From positions 235,895-299,894 of the forward strand of contig JAUJNI010000002.1 of NCBI GenBank assembly GCA_030446465.1: a DNA stretch of 64,000 bases, in the 5' to 3' direction. The notes beneath the pieces were generated by a model. It ran no database searches and was not told the origin of the DNA. It saw only the letters and a program-made list of their open reading frames with translations. Positions 7,454 to 16,345 of the stretch are shown piece after piece. Each line of letters begins with the position of its first letter. Position 1 is the stretch's first letter. The DNA is from Actinomycetota bacterium. Its GTDB lineage: Bacteria; Actinomycetota; CADDZG01; WHSQ01. Position numbers and translations under genes: made by a program.

Positions 7454-8821
7454 CTGATCCGTTACATCGCCGTCGTCGACGGAGAGCATTACCCGCCGGT
7501 AATCCAGGCTGCCCTGGAGCAGCTCCGAGACGCCGGCCATCCAGTCCTGGCAGCCGTCATGGCCGGCGGCCGGGAAAAGCTGTCCGAAGACGATCTGAGC
7601 GATTTCGGTGGTATTGAGGTCCGTTCCGGAGAAGATCCTCGCGAGGTCCTGGCCAATTCCATCCTTGAGCTGTCACCCGACGCGGTGCTGGACCTGTCGG
7701 ACGAGCCCGTCCTCGGCTATCGCAGGCGCCACGAGCTCGCCGCGGTCGCGCTGTGGCACGAGGTGCCCTACGAAGGAGCGGATTTCCTATTCCAGCCTCC
7801 TCGTCGGGACGACCTCGCTACCAGGCCCTCTCTGGCCGTCATAGGCACCGGCAAGCGGACGGGGAAGACGGCCGTGATGGGCTTCGTCGCCCGGACGCTC
7901 GCGGAAGCGGGCAGGCAGCCGGTGATCGTCGCCATGGGACGCGGCGGGCCCCCCGAGCCGGAGGTCCTTCGAGGGGACCAGATCTCGCTCGAGCCACGCG
8001 ACCTGCTCGCGATGGCCGACGAGGGAAAGCACGCAGCGTCCGACTACGTCGAGGACGCCCTTCTCGGCCGGGTTCCAACGGTCGGGTGCCGCAGGTGTGG
8101 GGGCGGCCTCGCAGGGGGCGTCGAGATCAGCAACGTCGCCCAGGGCGTGGAGGTGGCGAACGGTCTCGACGGCGATGTGATGCTTCTGGAGGGCTCCGGC
8201 TCTGCCATCCCGCCGGTCAGGGCGGACGTTACGGGGCTCGTCGTTCCCGCCTCCATCCCCGAAGAGCACCTGGCCGGCTACATGGGCCCTTACAGACTGT
8301 TGCTGTCTGACTTCGTGGTGGTTACTATGTGCGAGGAGCCGTTCGCTTCCTCCTCCCAAATCTCCGTGATCACCTCTGTGGTCGCCGACTCATTCAGGTC
8401 CTCAGCGGCCGATCGAGGGGTACGGGAGGAGATCAGGGTGGTTCGCACGGTCTTTCGTCCCACTCCAACCAGTTCGGTCGAGGGGGCTCGGGTCTTTGTG
8501 GCCACCACGGCGCCTCGAGAGGCGGGGGAGCCAATCAGTCGCCACCTGGAGGAAGAGCACGGGTGCCGCGTCACCGGCATCTCTCACTCCTTGTCGGACA
8601 GAAAGAAGTTGCGTAACGAATTGAAAGCCATAGCGCAGGAGTCAGACATCCTTCTCTGCGAGATAAAGGCTGCCGGCATTGACGTCGCCACCCGCCAGGC
8701 CCTCGAAGAAGGTCTGGATGTGGTCTACATGGACAACGTCCCTATGGGGATAGAGGGTGACGATCCCGTGTCGGTCATCGAGTGGGCCGGCGACTTGGCA
8801 ATCGAGCGCTTTGGTGACTGA
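7454..8821 (+). CDS. cpgS: Cyclic 2,3-diphosphoglycerate synthetase
   Basis: This enzyme closes 2,3-diphosphoglycerate to cyclic 2,3-diphosphoglycerate with ATP and is best known from thermophilic methanogens. The ATP-binding loop IGTGKRTGKTAVMGFVAR lies around residues 132-150. MGRGGPPEPE, the Cys pair GCRRCGGG and LLEGSGSAIPPVRAD are further conserved-looking blocks. The first ATG is at 7559, but the frame continues upstream without a stop to 7433 and encodes RYIAVVDGEHYPPVIQAALE, which fits the start of the family. Starting at CTG 7454, 3 nt after GGGGGG, gives 455 aa, close to the roughly 460 aa of the archaeal enzyme; no ATG, GTG or TTG is available there. The stop overlaps the next gene. 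Confidence 0.82.
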   Translation: MIRYIAVVDGEHYPPVIQAALEQLRDAGHPVLAAVMAGGREKLSEDDLSDFGGIEVRSGEDPREVLANSILELSPDAVLDLSDEPVLGYRRRHELAAVALWHEVPYEGADFLFQPPRRDDLATRPSLAVIGTGKRTGKTAVMGFVARTLAEAGRQPVIVAMGRGGPPEPEVLRGDQISLEPRDLLAMADEGKHAASDYVEDALLGRVPTVGCRRCGGGLAGGVEISNVAQGVEVANGLDGDVMLLEGSGSAIPPVRADVTGLVVPASIPEEHLAGYMGPYRLLLSDFVVVTMCEEPFASSSQISVITSVVADSFRSSAADRGVREEIRVVRTVFRPTPTSSVEGARVFVATTAPREAGEPISRHLEEEHGCRVTGISHSLSDRKKLRNELKAIAQESDILLCEIKAAGIDVATRQALEEGLDVVYMDNVPMGIEGDDPVSVIEWAGDLAIERFGD

Positions 8822-9833
8822 CGTGCAAGAGAGGCGCAAGACGATCTTCATCGAGCAGAGTGAGCACGGTCTTCCTTATTCCAAGGGGCTGACGGCGTCG
8901 TCTTTGATGATGACCGGGCTCGGGCCGGCTCGCTCCTATGCCGTCGCCAACAAGATCGAGGAAGAGCTGATTGCCAACGGCAGAGAGGCTGTGTCGGAAG
9001 ACGCTCTCTTCGAGATCACGTTAAGAGCGCTACGAAAGGAAGCGGGGGACAAATACGCGGAGTCATTCGTCAAGCTGCAGTCCATTTCAGACCTCGACAT
9101 TCCGTTGATCGTCTTGATCGGCGGCGCAACCGGCGTCGGGAAGTCCACCATCGCCACGCAGCTGGCGTCCAGACTCGGCATCACGAGGGTCGTCTCGACC
9201 GATGCCGTGCGAGAGGTCCTGAGGAGCGCGTTGACGGCCGAGATGTTTCCAACCCTCTATGCCTCCTCCTTCGAGGCGGACAAGGCGGTGCGTCAACCGA
9301 TTCCTCATTCGGCAGATCGTCTGATCATTGGGTTCAGAGAGCAGGCGGCCGCGGTCGCCGTTGGGACGCGCGCACTGATCACCCGAGCCATAGAAGAGGG
9401 CACGGACATGATTCTCGAGGGAGCCCACCTCGTTCCCGGTTTCCTGGAGGGCGTTGACACGGATAGAGCAGTAATCGTCCCCTTGGTGGTCATGGTCGAG
9501 GACGAGAATTCGCACCGGAGCCACTTCTACCGCCGCACGCGTGATTCGCGTAACCGTCCCAGCTCACGCTATATAAACAACTTCAGAAAGATTCGAAGCC
9601 TCCAGAAATACATGGTGACTTCGGCTTTGGTGCGCGGCGTTCCCGTCATCTCGCACTACGATCTGGACGAGAGCCTCTCGCAGACCATCGATCAGGTACT
9701 CACCAAGACGCTCGAAGCCGTGGCTCGCGGCTCTGCAGCCGATGGGAATGAGGAACGTTTACTGGAGCGCGTTGCCGAGCCAGTCGATAACGACACCAAT
9801 GAAGGGAGTAACTCACGTGAAACTGTTTCTTGA
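8814..9833 (+). CDS. pgk2: 2-phosphoglycerate kinase
   Basis: The kinase phosphorylates 2-phosphoglycerate to 2,3-diphosphoglycerate, the step before cyclisation. The N-terminal 85 residues form an ATP-cone-like domain (IFIEQSEHGLPYSKGLTASS, then RSYAVANKIEEEL). The kinase domain follows with Walker A GGATGVGKST (about residues 101-110), VSTDAVREVLRS as the substrate/lid region, and LEGAHLVPG as Walker B-like strand. The 339-aa product is slightly longer than archaeal 2PGK. GTG 8814 overlaps the upstream stop by eight bases; GTG 8823 is an alternative. Its coupling to cpgS makes both assignments stronger. Its 3' end overlaps the transaldolase gene by 17 nt. Confidence 0.88.
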   Translation: MTDVQERRKTIFIEQSEHGLPYSKGLTASSLMMTGLGPARSYAVANKIEEELIANGREAVSEDALFEITLRALRKEAGDKYAESFVKLQSISDLDIPLIVLIGGATGVGKSTIATQLASRLGITRVVSTDAVREVLRSALTAEMFPTLYASSFEADKAVRQPIPHSADRLIIGFREQAAAVAVGTRALITRAIEEGTDMILEGAHLVPGFLEGVDTDRAVIVPLVVMVEDENSHRSHFYRRTRDSRNRPSSRYINNFRKIRSLQKYMVTSALVRGVPVISHYDLDESLSQTIDQVLTKTLEAVARGSAADGNEERLLERVAEPVDNDTNEGSNSRETVS

Positions 9834-10497
9834 CACCGCAAACCTCGACGAGATACGTGAGGGGGTTCGCTGGGGCGTCCTCAAGGGTGTCACCACGAAC
9901 CCGACTCTTATCGGCAAAGAGGAGCAGGACTTCCTGCCCCTCGTCAAAGAGATCTGCTCGATTGTCGAAGGAGAGGTCTCCATCGAGACGGCAAGTGACG
10001 ATCCGGACCTCTTGATTCGTCAAGGTCATGAGATCGCCCAGATCGCAGACAACGCCGTGGTGAAGATCTCGATTAGCCCGAACGGCCTTTCCGCGACTCG
10101 CAAGCTTTCTGACGAGGGCATCAAGGTCAACGTGACCCTCTGCTTCAGCCCGACCCAGGCTCTTCTCGCAGCCGAGGCGGGCGCGCACATCATCTCTCCG
10201 TTTTTGGGTAGGCTGGATGACATTGCGACGGACGGCCTTAGGTTGCTGTCCGATATCTGCGAGATCTACGCCACCCAGGGGTACCAGACTCAGGTCTTGG
10301 CGGCGAGCCTGCGGCACCCGGTTCATGTGGTGGAGGCGGCGCGAATGGGAGCAGACATCGGGACCATGCCATTCAAGGTCTTCGAGGCGTTGGTGAAGCA
10401 CCCACTCACCGACGCCGGCTTCAAGAAGTTTTCGGACGACTGGGACCAAGCGAAGCCGCATCTAGGCGAGCTTCTTCCCTCGATGCAGGAGGCATAG
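9817..10497 (+). CDS. Transaldolase / fructose-6-phosphate aldolase family protein
   Basis: The 226-aa protein is of the short MipB/TalC class that forms a Schiff base with a sugar phosphate. MKLFLDTANLDEIREG at the N-terminus, GVTTNPTLIGKE, the Lys-bearing strand VVKISISP (about residue 85), NVTLCFSPTQALLAAEAGA and ISPFLGRLDD are family hallmarks. GTG 9817 is chosen because AAGGGAG ends 8 nt upstream and the conserved N-terminus begins there; the frame is open further upstream inside the kinase gene. Sequence alone does not separate transaldolase from fructose-6-phosphate aldolase activity. It is placed between pgk2 and rho, directly abutting rho. Confidence 0.88.
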   Translation: MKLFLDTANLDEIREGVRWGVLKGVTTNPTLIGKEEQDFLPLVKEICSIVEGEVSIETASDDPDLLIRQGHEIAQIADNAVVKISISPNGLSATRKLSDEGIKVNVTLCFSPTQALLAAEAGAHIISPFLGRLDDIATDGLRLLSDICEIYATQGYQTQVLAASLRHPVHVVEAARMGADIGTMPFKVFEALVKHPLTDAGFKKFSDDWDQAKPHLGELLPSMQEA

Positions 10498-12171
10498 GTG
10501 GCAGAAACGTTGGACCGCTCGCTACTCGAGTCCAAGGCGATGACCGAGTTGAGACAGATAGCCAAGTCCCTCGACCTCAAGGTCGCGGGGCTGAAGAAGT
10601 CAGAGGTCATCGATCGGATCACGGGCGGTGGAAACGGCGTCTCGAGCTCTACCGCGCCATCGCCCACCCCTCCCCCCTCACAAGCGGAGCCCACAACCGT
10701 GCCGGTCGTTGCGAACAGTGCAAGGCCCCGGGAGCCCGCACCTCCTCTTCCCGACGCGGTTCCCACCGATTCAGGACGGGATGCCGCTCCTACGCCATCG
10801 GTTGTCGATGAAGGGGCGGTCCACGACTCGGAGCAGCGGCAGAACGATCGAAACGCAAGGCGGCGACCACAGGGACGTGACAATCGTCCACGCCCCCGTG
10901 AGAAAGCCGAGCCGCGCGACGGTCGAGACGGACGCGACCCCAGAGGTGGTCGGAGACGCCGCCGAGGACGCGGGAATGGGGCGGGCCCTCCGCACATACG
11001 CGAGGAGCATTGGGAGGACCTCGAGGCCGAAGACGACCCCAACGCGGAGATCCGAACCGGCATCCTGGATCTACTCCCCGAGGGCTACGGTTTCTTGCGC
11101 ACGACCGGCTATCTGCCCGGCGACAAGGACGTCTACGTCTCTGCAAGTCAGGTCCGAAGGTTCCACCTCCGCAAGGGTGACCAGGTAACCGGGTCGGTCC
11201 GGTCGCCCAAGGATTCGGAGAAGTACCAGGCCCTTCTCCGGATCCAGCAAATCAACGAGATGGCGCCTGAAAATGCTCAGCGCCGCCCGAGGTTCGGCGA
11301 TCTAACACCCCTGTACCCCCAGGACCGCTTGCCTCTGGAGAACCAAGACAACCCCCGCGGCATCACCGCCCGCATCATCGATCTTGTCGCTCCCATCGGG
11401 AAAGGCCAGCGGGGCATGATCGTCAGCCCGCCCAAGGCCGGAAAGACAACGGTCCTTCAGGAGATCGCCAACGCGGTGCGCAAGAACAATCCCGAGATGC
11501 ACCTGATCGTGTTGCTGGTCGACGAGCGGCCAGAAGAGGTCACCGACATGCAGCGCAACGTGACCGGTGCAGACGTCATCTACTCGACCTTCGACAGACC
11601 GTCAGACGACCACTTGCAAGTTACCGAGTTGACGCTGGAGCGGGCCAAGCGACTCGTCGAGATGGGCCGGGACGTGATGATCGTCCTGGATGGAATAACC
11701 CGCTTGTCCCGGGCTTACAACCTCGCGACGCCCGCGTCCGGGCGAATCCTTTCCGGAGGTGTGGACTCCACGGCCCTGTATCCGCCCAAGCGGTTCTTCG
11801 GCGCCGCCCGCAACATCGAGCACGGTGGGTCCTTGACCATCCTTGCCACGGCGTTGATCGATACCGGCTCTCGCATGGACGAGGTCATCTTCGAGGAGTT
11901 CAAGGGGACCGGCAACTGGGAGCTCAGGCTCGATAGAAGAATGTCCGAGAAGAGAATCTTTCCGGCCATCGACATCCAAGCCTCGGGAACGCGCAAGGAA
12001 GAACTGCTGTTGTCACCTGAGGAGCTGCAATTGGTGTGGCGTCTAAGACGGGTCTTGCATGCCCTCGAAGGGGGCGGCGCACTCGAGCTCTTGATCGACA
12101 AGATGAAGGCCACCCGGGGGAACTCGGAGTTCCTGAAAGAGATAGCGAAGGTGCCCGTCAAGGGGGATTGA
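10498..12171 (+). CDS. rho: Transcription termination factor Rho
   Basis: Rho is the hexameric RNA-dependent ATPase that ends transcription. The 557-aa product has an N-terminal Rho_N helix region ([20 protein letters not shown]), a basic, Arg/Gly/Asp-rich disordered insert of about 100 residues (about 110-165) typical of actinobacterial Rho, the RNA-binding OB-fold ([13 protein letters not shown]), Walker [10 protein letters not shown] (about residues 310-318), Walker [17 protein letters not shown] and the secondary RNA-binding loop region [20 protein letters not shown]. The GTG start immediately follows the TAG of the transaldolase gene, so translation is likely coupled. Confidence 0.97.
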   Translation: MAETLDRSLLESKAMTELRQIAKSLDLKVAGLKKSEVIDRITGGGNGVSSSTAPSPTPPPSQAEPTTVPVVANSARPREPAPPLPDAVPTDSGRDAAPTPSVVDEGAVHDSEQRQNDRNARRRPQGRDNRPRPREKAEPRDGRDGRDPRGGRRRRRGRGNGAGPPHIREEHWEDLEAEDDPNAEIRTGILDLLPEGYGFLRTTGYLPGDKDVYVSASQVRRFHLRKGDQVTGSVRSPKDSEKYQALLRIQQINEMAPENAQRRPRFGDLTPLYPQDRLPLENQDNPRGITARIIDLVAPIGKGQRGMIVSPPKAGKTTVLQEIANAVRKNNPEMHLIVLLVDERPEEVTDMQRNVTGADVIYSTFDRPSDDHLQVTELTLERAKRLVEMGRDVMIVLDGITRLSRAYNLATPASGRILSGGVDSTALYPPKRFFGAARNIEHGGSLTILATALIDTGSRMDEVIFEEFKGTGNWELRLDRRMSEKRIFPAIDIQASGTRKEELLLSPEELQLVWRLRRVLHALEGGGALELLIDKMKATRGNSEFLKEIAKVPVKGD

Positions 12172-12174
12172 GCT

Positions 12175-12336
12175 TTGCTGCTGGGTCTCGGCTTGCCGGA
12201 GTGGCTGACCATCATCGGTCTTGTGGGCGGTCTCGTCTTTACCTTTTACATAATGGCCAAGGCGTCCGTAGCCTACGAGCGCAAGCGAAGGCAGCGGGAG
12301 TCCACGACCGATCTGGTGGAACAGAAGGAGGAATGA
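12175..12336 (+). CDS. Small single-span membrane protein between rho and rpmE
   Basis: A 53-residue frame from TTG 12175 to TGA 12334-12336 fills the gap between rho and rpmE exactly. It encodes a hydrophobic segment [20 protein letters not shown] (about residues 11-30) followed by a basic then acidic tail ([10 protein letters not shown]...VEQKEE), so it would be a one-span protein with a cytosolic C-terminus. The start lies 3 nt after the rho stop and the end overlaps the neighbourhood of the rpmE start, as expected for a coupled gene. No family is recognised. The weak TTG start and small size leave some doubt. Confidence 0.55.
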   Translation: MLLGLGLPEWLTIIGLVGGLVFTFYIMAKASVAYERKRRQRESTTDLVEQKEE

Positions 12337-12338
12337 CT

Positions 12339-12596
12339 ATGAGAACCGGTATCCACCCGGACTACGTCGAGACAAGGGTGACGTGCTCCTGCGGCAACAC
12401 CTTCACGACGCGCTCGACGAAACCCGAGATGCACGTCGAGCTGTGCAACCAATGCCACCCGTTTTACACGGGTAAGCAGAAGCTCGTAGACACCGGGGGA
12501 CGCGTCGAGCGTTTCCAACGGAAATACGCCAAGCATGCTCAGGCCACCTCTGAGACCCGGCAGGAGGAGCCTCGAGAGCCTTCGGAGCAGGGCTAG
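12339..12596 (+). CDS. rpmE: 50S ribosomal protein L31, zinc-binding type
   Basis: Ribosomal protein L31 bridges the subunits of the 70S ribosome. The 85-aa product has the usual N-terminus [20 protein letters not shown] and the four-Cys zinc ligand pattern (CSC near residue 16 and CNQC near residue 38, followed by HPFYTGKQK), so it is the zinc-containing, C+ form. ATG 12339 is chosen because GGAGG ends 7 nt upstream; ATG 12333 is in frame but too close. The C-terminal tail (about residues 65-85) is an acidic extension beyond the core. The position after rho is standard in actinobacteria. Confidence 0.95.
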   Translation: MRTGIHPDYVETRVTCSCGNTFTTRSTKPEMHVELCNQCHPFYTGKQKLVDTGGRVERFQRKYAKHAQATSETRQEEPREPSEQG

Positions 12597-12622
12597 GCAG
12601 CTGAGCTGCCGGGGCGCGGCCC

Positions 12623-13579
12623 ATGGCCGATAGCAGCAAAGGCACGGCTCGGCCGTCGATTGGGGGCCAGGCGGTTCTAGAGGGCGTCATGATGCGCGGC
12701 CCGGCGTCGTGGTCGGTCGCGTGTCGCAAGCCAGATGAATCCATAGCGGTGGAGCGACACCCTCTTCCCACCTTGGCCGACCGCCACAAATTCTTGCGGT
12801 GGCCCTTGCTGAGGGGATGTCTGGTCCTGGGCGAGTCGCTAGCGATTGGCATCAAGGCGTTGATGATCTCCGCCAATCACGCACTCGAGGACGAAGAGGA
12901 ACAGCTCTCCGACAAGCAGCTTGGCTGGAGCCTCGGCGTCGCAATGGTGATGTTCTCGGCGATCTTCATCGCACTGCCGGTCTTCGGAACAAGGCTGATC
13001 GGGAATCTGGGCGGGGGGGCCATCCAGCAACGGCCACTGCTCTTCAATCTGGTCGAGGGTGCGCTAAGGCTCACTATGTTCGTCGGCTACTTGTTTGTGA
13101 TCGGCCAGTTCAAGGACATCAAAAGGGTCTTCCAGTATCACGGGGCTGAGCACAAGACGATCTACGCCTATGAGAATGGCGACCCCTTGGAACCGGCGCT
13201 GATCGACAGCAAATACTCGACCCTGCACGTCCGTTGCGGGACGAACTTTCTGTTCATCGTGCTGTTCCTGACGATCCTGTCCCATTTCTTCATGGACCTG
13301 TTTCTGCCCGCAGCACTCGTTCCCCGGGTGTTGCTTCGGATTGCGGCTGTGCCCCTTCTGGCCGGCATCTCCTACGAGGTGATCAAACTTGCCTCCCGCA
13401 ACGAGACGTCGCTCTTCTTTAGGATCTCGATGCTGCCCGGCCTTGCATTGCAAAGGATCACGACGAAGCCCCCCTCGCACGACCAGATAGAGGTCGCCAT
13501 CGCCGCGATGCAAGCAGTGGCTCGCGACATAGAACCCTCGGCCCCCGCTTCTCCCGAGCGCGACACGCCGGTGTCCTAA
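12623..13579 (+). CDS. DUF1385 integral membrane protein (YqhQ-like)
   Basis: The 318-aa protein begins with the family signature SIGGQAVLEGVMMRGP (about residues 13-28). It has four to five predicted membrane segments, and YHGAEHKTIYAYENG followed by LHVRCGTNFLFIV (about 173-213), which are strongly conserved in DUF1385. The gene is regularly found between rpmE and prfA in Gram-positive and deep-branching bacteria. Its function is not established; the conserved His/Glu/Cys residues suggest a metal site or enzymatic role, which is inference. Confidence 0.88.
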   Translation: MADSSKGTARPSIGGQAVLEGVMMRGPASWSVACRKPDESIAVERHPLPTLADRHKFLRWPLLRGCLVLGESLAIGIKALMISANHALEDEEEQLSDKQLGWSLGVAMVMFSAIFIALPVFGTRLIGNLGGGAIQQRPLLFNLVEGALRLTMFVGYLFVIGQFKDIKRVFQYHGAEHKTIYAYENGDPLEPALIDSKYSTLHVRCGTNFLFIVLFLTILSHFFMDLFLPAALVPRVLLRIAAVPLLAGISYEVIKLASRNETSLFFRISMLPGLALQRITTKPPSHDQIEVAIAAMQAVARDIEPSAPASPERDTPVS

Positions 13580-13588
13580 GCCCTTCGG

Positions 13589-14404
13589 ATGGAGGAGGGC
13601 AGAAAGCACATCGAGTTACTCACTATCGAGTGGGCGCAACTCCACGACCTCTGTTCCTCGTTCACCGATGAGCAATGGAACACCGCCACGGAGTTGCCAG
13701 GATGGACGGTCAAGGACGTCATCTCCCACATCACCGGCACGGAAGCCTTCTTGCTCGGTAGACCTCCGCCCGATCACGTGGTGGATGCCGTAGCACACGT
13801 CAAGAACCCGATCGGCGAGCGCAACGAGCTAGAGGTCGACTTCCGTCGAGGCAAGTCCGGCAAAGAAGTGCTCGAGGAGTTCGCCGAAGTCACAGACGAA
13901 CGGGCAAAGGCGTTGCGCGCGATGACCGATGACGACCTGGGCCGCGACTCCTGGACTCCAGTCGGGCCGGGAACCGTCGCCGACTTGCTGGCCATCCGCA
14001 TCCTGGACGCATGGGTGCACGAGCAAGACATCAGGAGGGTGGTCCGCAGCCCGGGCCACCTCGAGGGTGACATCGCCGAACACTGCTGGCAGAGACTTGC
14101 GTCCGCCATGCCGTATGTAGTCGGCAAGAAGGTGGCGCCTCCAGACGGGAGCACCGTGATCTTTGACGTTGCCGGCCCGGCGGACGGGGAGTTTGCGGTG
14201 ACGGTGGAAGGCGGCAGGGCGAGAACGCTCGAAAGCATCCCGCGCCGAGCCGACGCGCGACTCGTCATGGACCTGCAGACCTTCACTTGCTTGTCGTGTG
14301 GTCGCTGGCCCCCCAAAGAGACTTTGCGCGCCGGCCTCGTTCAGCTCGACGGAGACGGCGAGCTGGGTGCGAGAGTGGTCGAAGCCATGAGCTTCATGTT
14401 CTAG
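13589..14404 (+). CDS. Maleylpyruvate isomerase-family (MDMPI/DinB-like) protein
   Basis: The 271-aa protein matches the actinobacterial family with an N-terminal mycothiol-dependent maleylpyruvate isomerase domain of the DinB-like four-helix fold (about residues 5-165). Conserved features are LPGWTVKDVISHITGTEAF, containing a metal-ligand His, and RILDAWVHEQDIRR, containing the second His cluster. The C-terminal part (about 180-271) resembles the SCP2-like domain attached in this family. Most members have no proven substrate; a role as a mycothiol-dependent thiol transferase is inferred. It lies within the rpmE-prfA series on the same strand. Confidence 0.8.
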   Translation: MEEGRKHIELLTIEWAQLHDLCSSFTDEQWNTATELPGWTVKDVISHITGTEAFLLGRPPPDHVVDAVAHVKNPIGERNELEVDFRRGKSGKEVLEEFAEVTDERAKALRAMTDDDLGRDSWTPVGPGTVADLLAIRILDAWVHEQDIRRVVRSPGHLEGDIAEHCWQRLASAMPYVVGKKVAPPDGSTVIFDVAGPADGEFAVTVEGGRARTLESIPRRADARLVMDLQTFTCLSCGRWPPKETLRAGLVQLDGDGELGARVVEAMSFMF

Positions 14405-14450
14405 AGGTTCGCTCTAGGCTTGGCTTGCTGCGCGGCCCCGGAGGAGAGCT

Positions 14451-15512
14451 ATGCAAGTCCCCGAGGAACAACTCAAGGAGATGGAAGCGAGGTTCGAGGA
14501 GGTCGAGCGCAGGCTCGCCGACCCCGATACTGCCGCGCGCCCCGATGATCTCAAGAGCCTCGGCAAGGAGCACGCCGAGCTGAGAAGCGTGGTCGAGGCA
14601 TGGCGGACCTACAGGCGGGCACAAGACGATCTCGCCGAGGCGAGATCCCTTCTCCATAACTCCACCGGGGACGAGCGCGCCTACCTCCAAGAAGAGATCG
14701 CGATGCAGGAAGCCACCATGGACGGTCTTCAAGGCCAGCTAGTGGACGCTCTGACGCCCAAGGATCCCAACGACGAGCGCGACGTCATCATGGAGATCAG
14801 AGCAGGCGCGGGAGGGGACGAGGCGGGCCTCTTTGCTGCAGAGCTCTTTCGTATGTACTCGCGCTACGCCGAGCGCCGCCGGTGGAAGATCGAGGAGCTG
14901 TCCTCGAACGAGAGCGGGATCGGCGGCTTCAAGGAGATCACCTTCGCAGTCAAGGGCAAGGACGCCTACTCTCGCCTCAAGTTCGAGGCGGGCACACACA
15001 GGGTCCAACGCGTCCCTTCAACCGAGTCCAGCGGTCGCATTCACACCTCGACCGCAGGTGTCGTCGTTCTTCCCGAAGCCGAAGACGTGGACGTCGAGAT
15101 CGATCCGGCAGATCTCAAGATCGACGTCTACAGGTCGAGCGGTCCTGGGGGCCAGTCGGTCAACACCACCGACTCCGCGGTCAGGATCAAGCATCTGCCC
15201 ACCGGCATCGAGGTGGCCTGCCAGGACGAGAAGTCTCAACTGCAGAACAAGGCGAAGGCCATGCGCATCCTTCGGGCACGACTGCTGCAAGTGAAGCAGG
15301 ACGAACAGATGCAGGCGCGCTCCGAAGAGCGGCGTTCGCAGGTCAGGACGGCGGACCGCTCCGAGAAGATCCGTACCTACAACTTCCACGACAATCGGGT
15401 GACCGACCATCGGATCGGGCGGACGGTGCACCGGCTGGGGGAGGTCCTCGAGGGAGACCTGGATGAGTTCATCGATGGGTTGGCCGCCGGCCAGAAACCT
15501 CAGCCGCAATGA
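14451..15512 (+). CDS. prfA: Peptide chain release factor 1
   Basis: RF1 recognises UAA and UAG stop codons and triggers peptidyl-tRNA hydrolysis. The 353-aa product has the normal length. It shows the methylatable GGQ loop in SSGPGGQSVNTTDSAVR (about residues 222-238), the class signature RIKHLPTGI, and the domain 2 anticodon-like loop near RVPSTESSGRIHTS. The ATG at 14451 follows GGAGAG. The 3' end overlaps prmC, whose product methylates the GGQ glutamine, by four bases (ATGA). Confidence 0.97.
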   Translation: MQVPEEQLKEMEARFEEVERRLADPDTAARPDDLKSLGKEHAELRSVVEAWRTYRRAQDDLAEARSLLHNSTGDERAYLQEEIAMQEATMDGLQGQLVDALTPKDPNDERDVIMEIRAGAGGDEAGLFAAELFRMYSRYAERRRWKIEELSSNESGIGGFKEITFAVKGKDAYSRLKFEAGTHRVQRVPSTESSGRIHTSTAGVVVLPEAEDVDVEIDPADLKIDVYRSSGPGGQSVNTTDSAVRIKHLPTGIEVACQDEKSQLQNKAKAMRILRARLLQVKQDEQMQARSEERRSQVRTADRSEKIRTYNFHDNRVTDHRIGRTVHRLGEVLEGDLDEFIDGLAAGQKPQPQ

Positions 15513-16345
15513 ACGAGAAGGCAATCGTCCTAGAGCGGGTTCGGCGAGTGCTTGGCTCGGCGACGGTCGAGTGCTCCCCTCGGGAGCCGGAATGGCTGCT
15601 GCAAGCGGCACGCGGGCCCGGCGAAAGCATGGGGGGCTGTGGAGTCCCGGAGGAGGTCGAAGCCAGGGCCCTCGAATTGGCGTGCAGGCGTGCCCGGGGG
15701 GAACCCCTGCAATACCTCACGGGTGTTGCAGGGTTCAGGCGCCTCGAGCTCGAGGTAGGCCCCGGCGTGCTCGTCCCGAGGCCAGAGACGGAGCTGGTAG
15801 CGGAGCGCGCCATGGAGCTTCTGCCTCGCTCGGGGACCATCGTCGATGTCGGAACCGGCTCGGGAGCGATTGCTCTTGCCATCGCAGACGAGCGCCCGGA
15901 CGCGACGGTGTGGGGAACCGATATCTCACCGCTGGCCCTCCGGTGGGCGCGGCGCAACTCGCAGGCATTGGGATTAGTTGTCCATCTCGCCCAGGGAGAT
16001 CTCCTGGATGCGTGTCCCCCACAGCTTCGGGGGTGGGTCGACGTCGTTGTTGCGAACCTCCCCTACATAGCAACCTGCGAACTGGCACAGCTTCCGGTGG
16101 ACGTGGCCGGCCACGAGCCACACGAAGCCCTCTGTGCCGGCGACGATGGACTCGGCCCCATCAGCGTTCTCGCTCGTCAGGCCCCCGGATGGCTTTTTCC
16201 AGGTGGATGGTTGGTCATGGAGATCGGGCACACCCAGGGCCCTCGGGTCCGGTCGACGCTCGAGGCCCTCGGGTATCTCGACGTCACGCTGCATCGAGAT
16301 CTAGCCGGACGCGAGCGGATCGTCCAAGGGAGGGCCCCCTCATGA
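15509..16345 (+). CDS. prmC: Release factor glutamine methyltransferase
   Basis: PrmC (HemK) N5-methylates the glutamine of the GGQ loop of release factors using SAM. The 278-aa protein has an N-terminal helical domain, the RPETELVAERAMELLPRSG linker, SAM motif I IVDVGTGSGAIALAIADE (about residues 111-128), and the substrate-glutamine loop. The catalytic motif usually reads NPPY; here it is NLPYIA (about residue 180), a variant also known in the family. The start overlaps prfA and the stop overlaps the Sua5 gene (both ATGA), so the three are translationally coupled. Confidence 0.94.
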   Translation: MNEKAIVLERVRRVLGSATVECSPREPEWLLQAARGPGESMGGCGVPEEVEARALELACRRARGEPLQYLTGVAGFRRLELEVGPGVLVPRPETELVAERAMELLPRSGTIVDVGTGSGAIALAIADERPDATVWGTDISPLALRWARRNSQALGLVVHLAQGDLLDACPPQLRGWVDVVVANLPYIATCELAQLPVDVAGHEPHEALCAGDDGLGPISVLARQAPGWLFPGGWLVMEIGHTQGPRVRSTLEALGYLDVTLHRDLAGRERIVQGRAPS

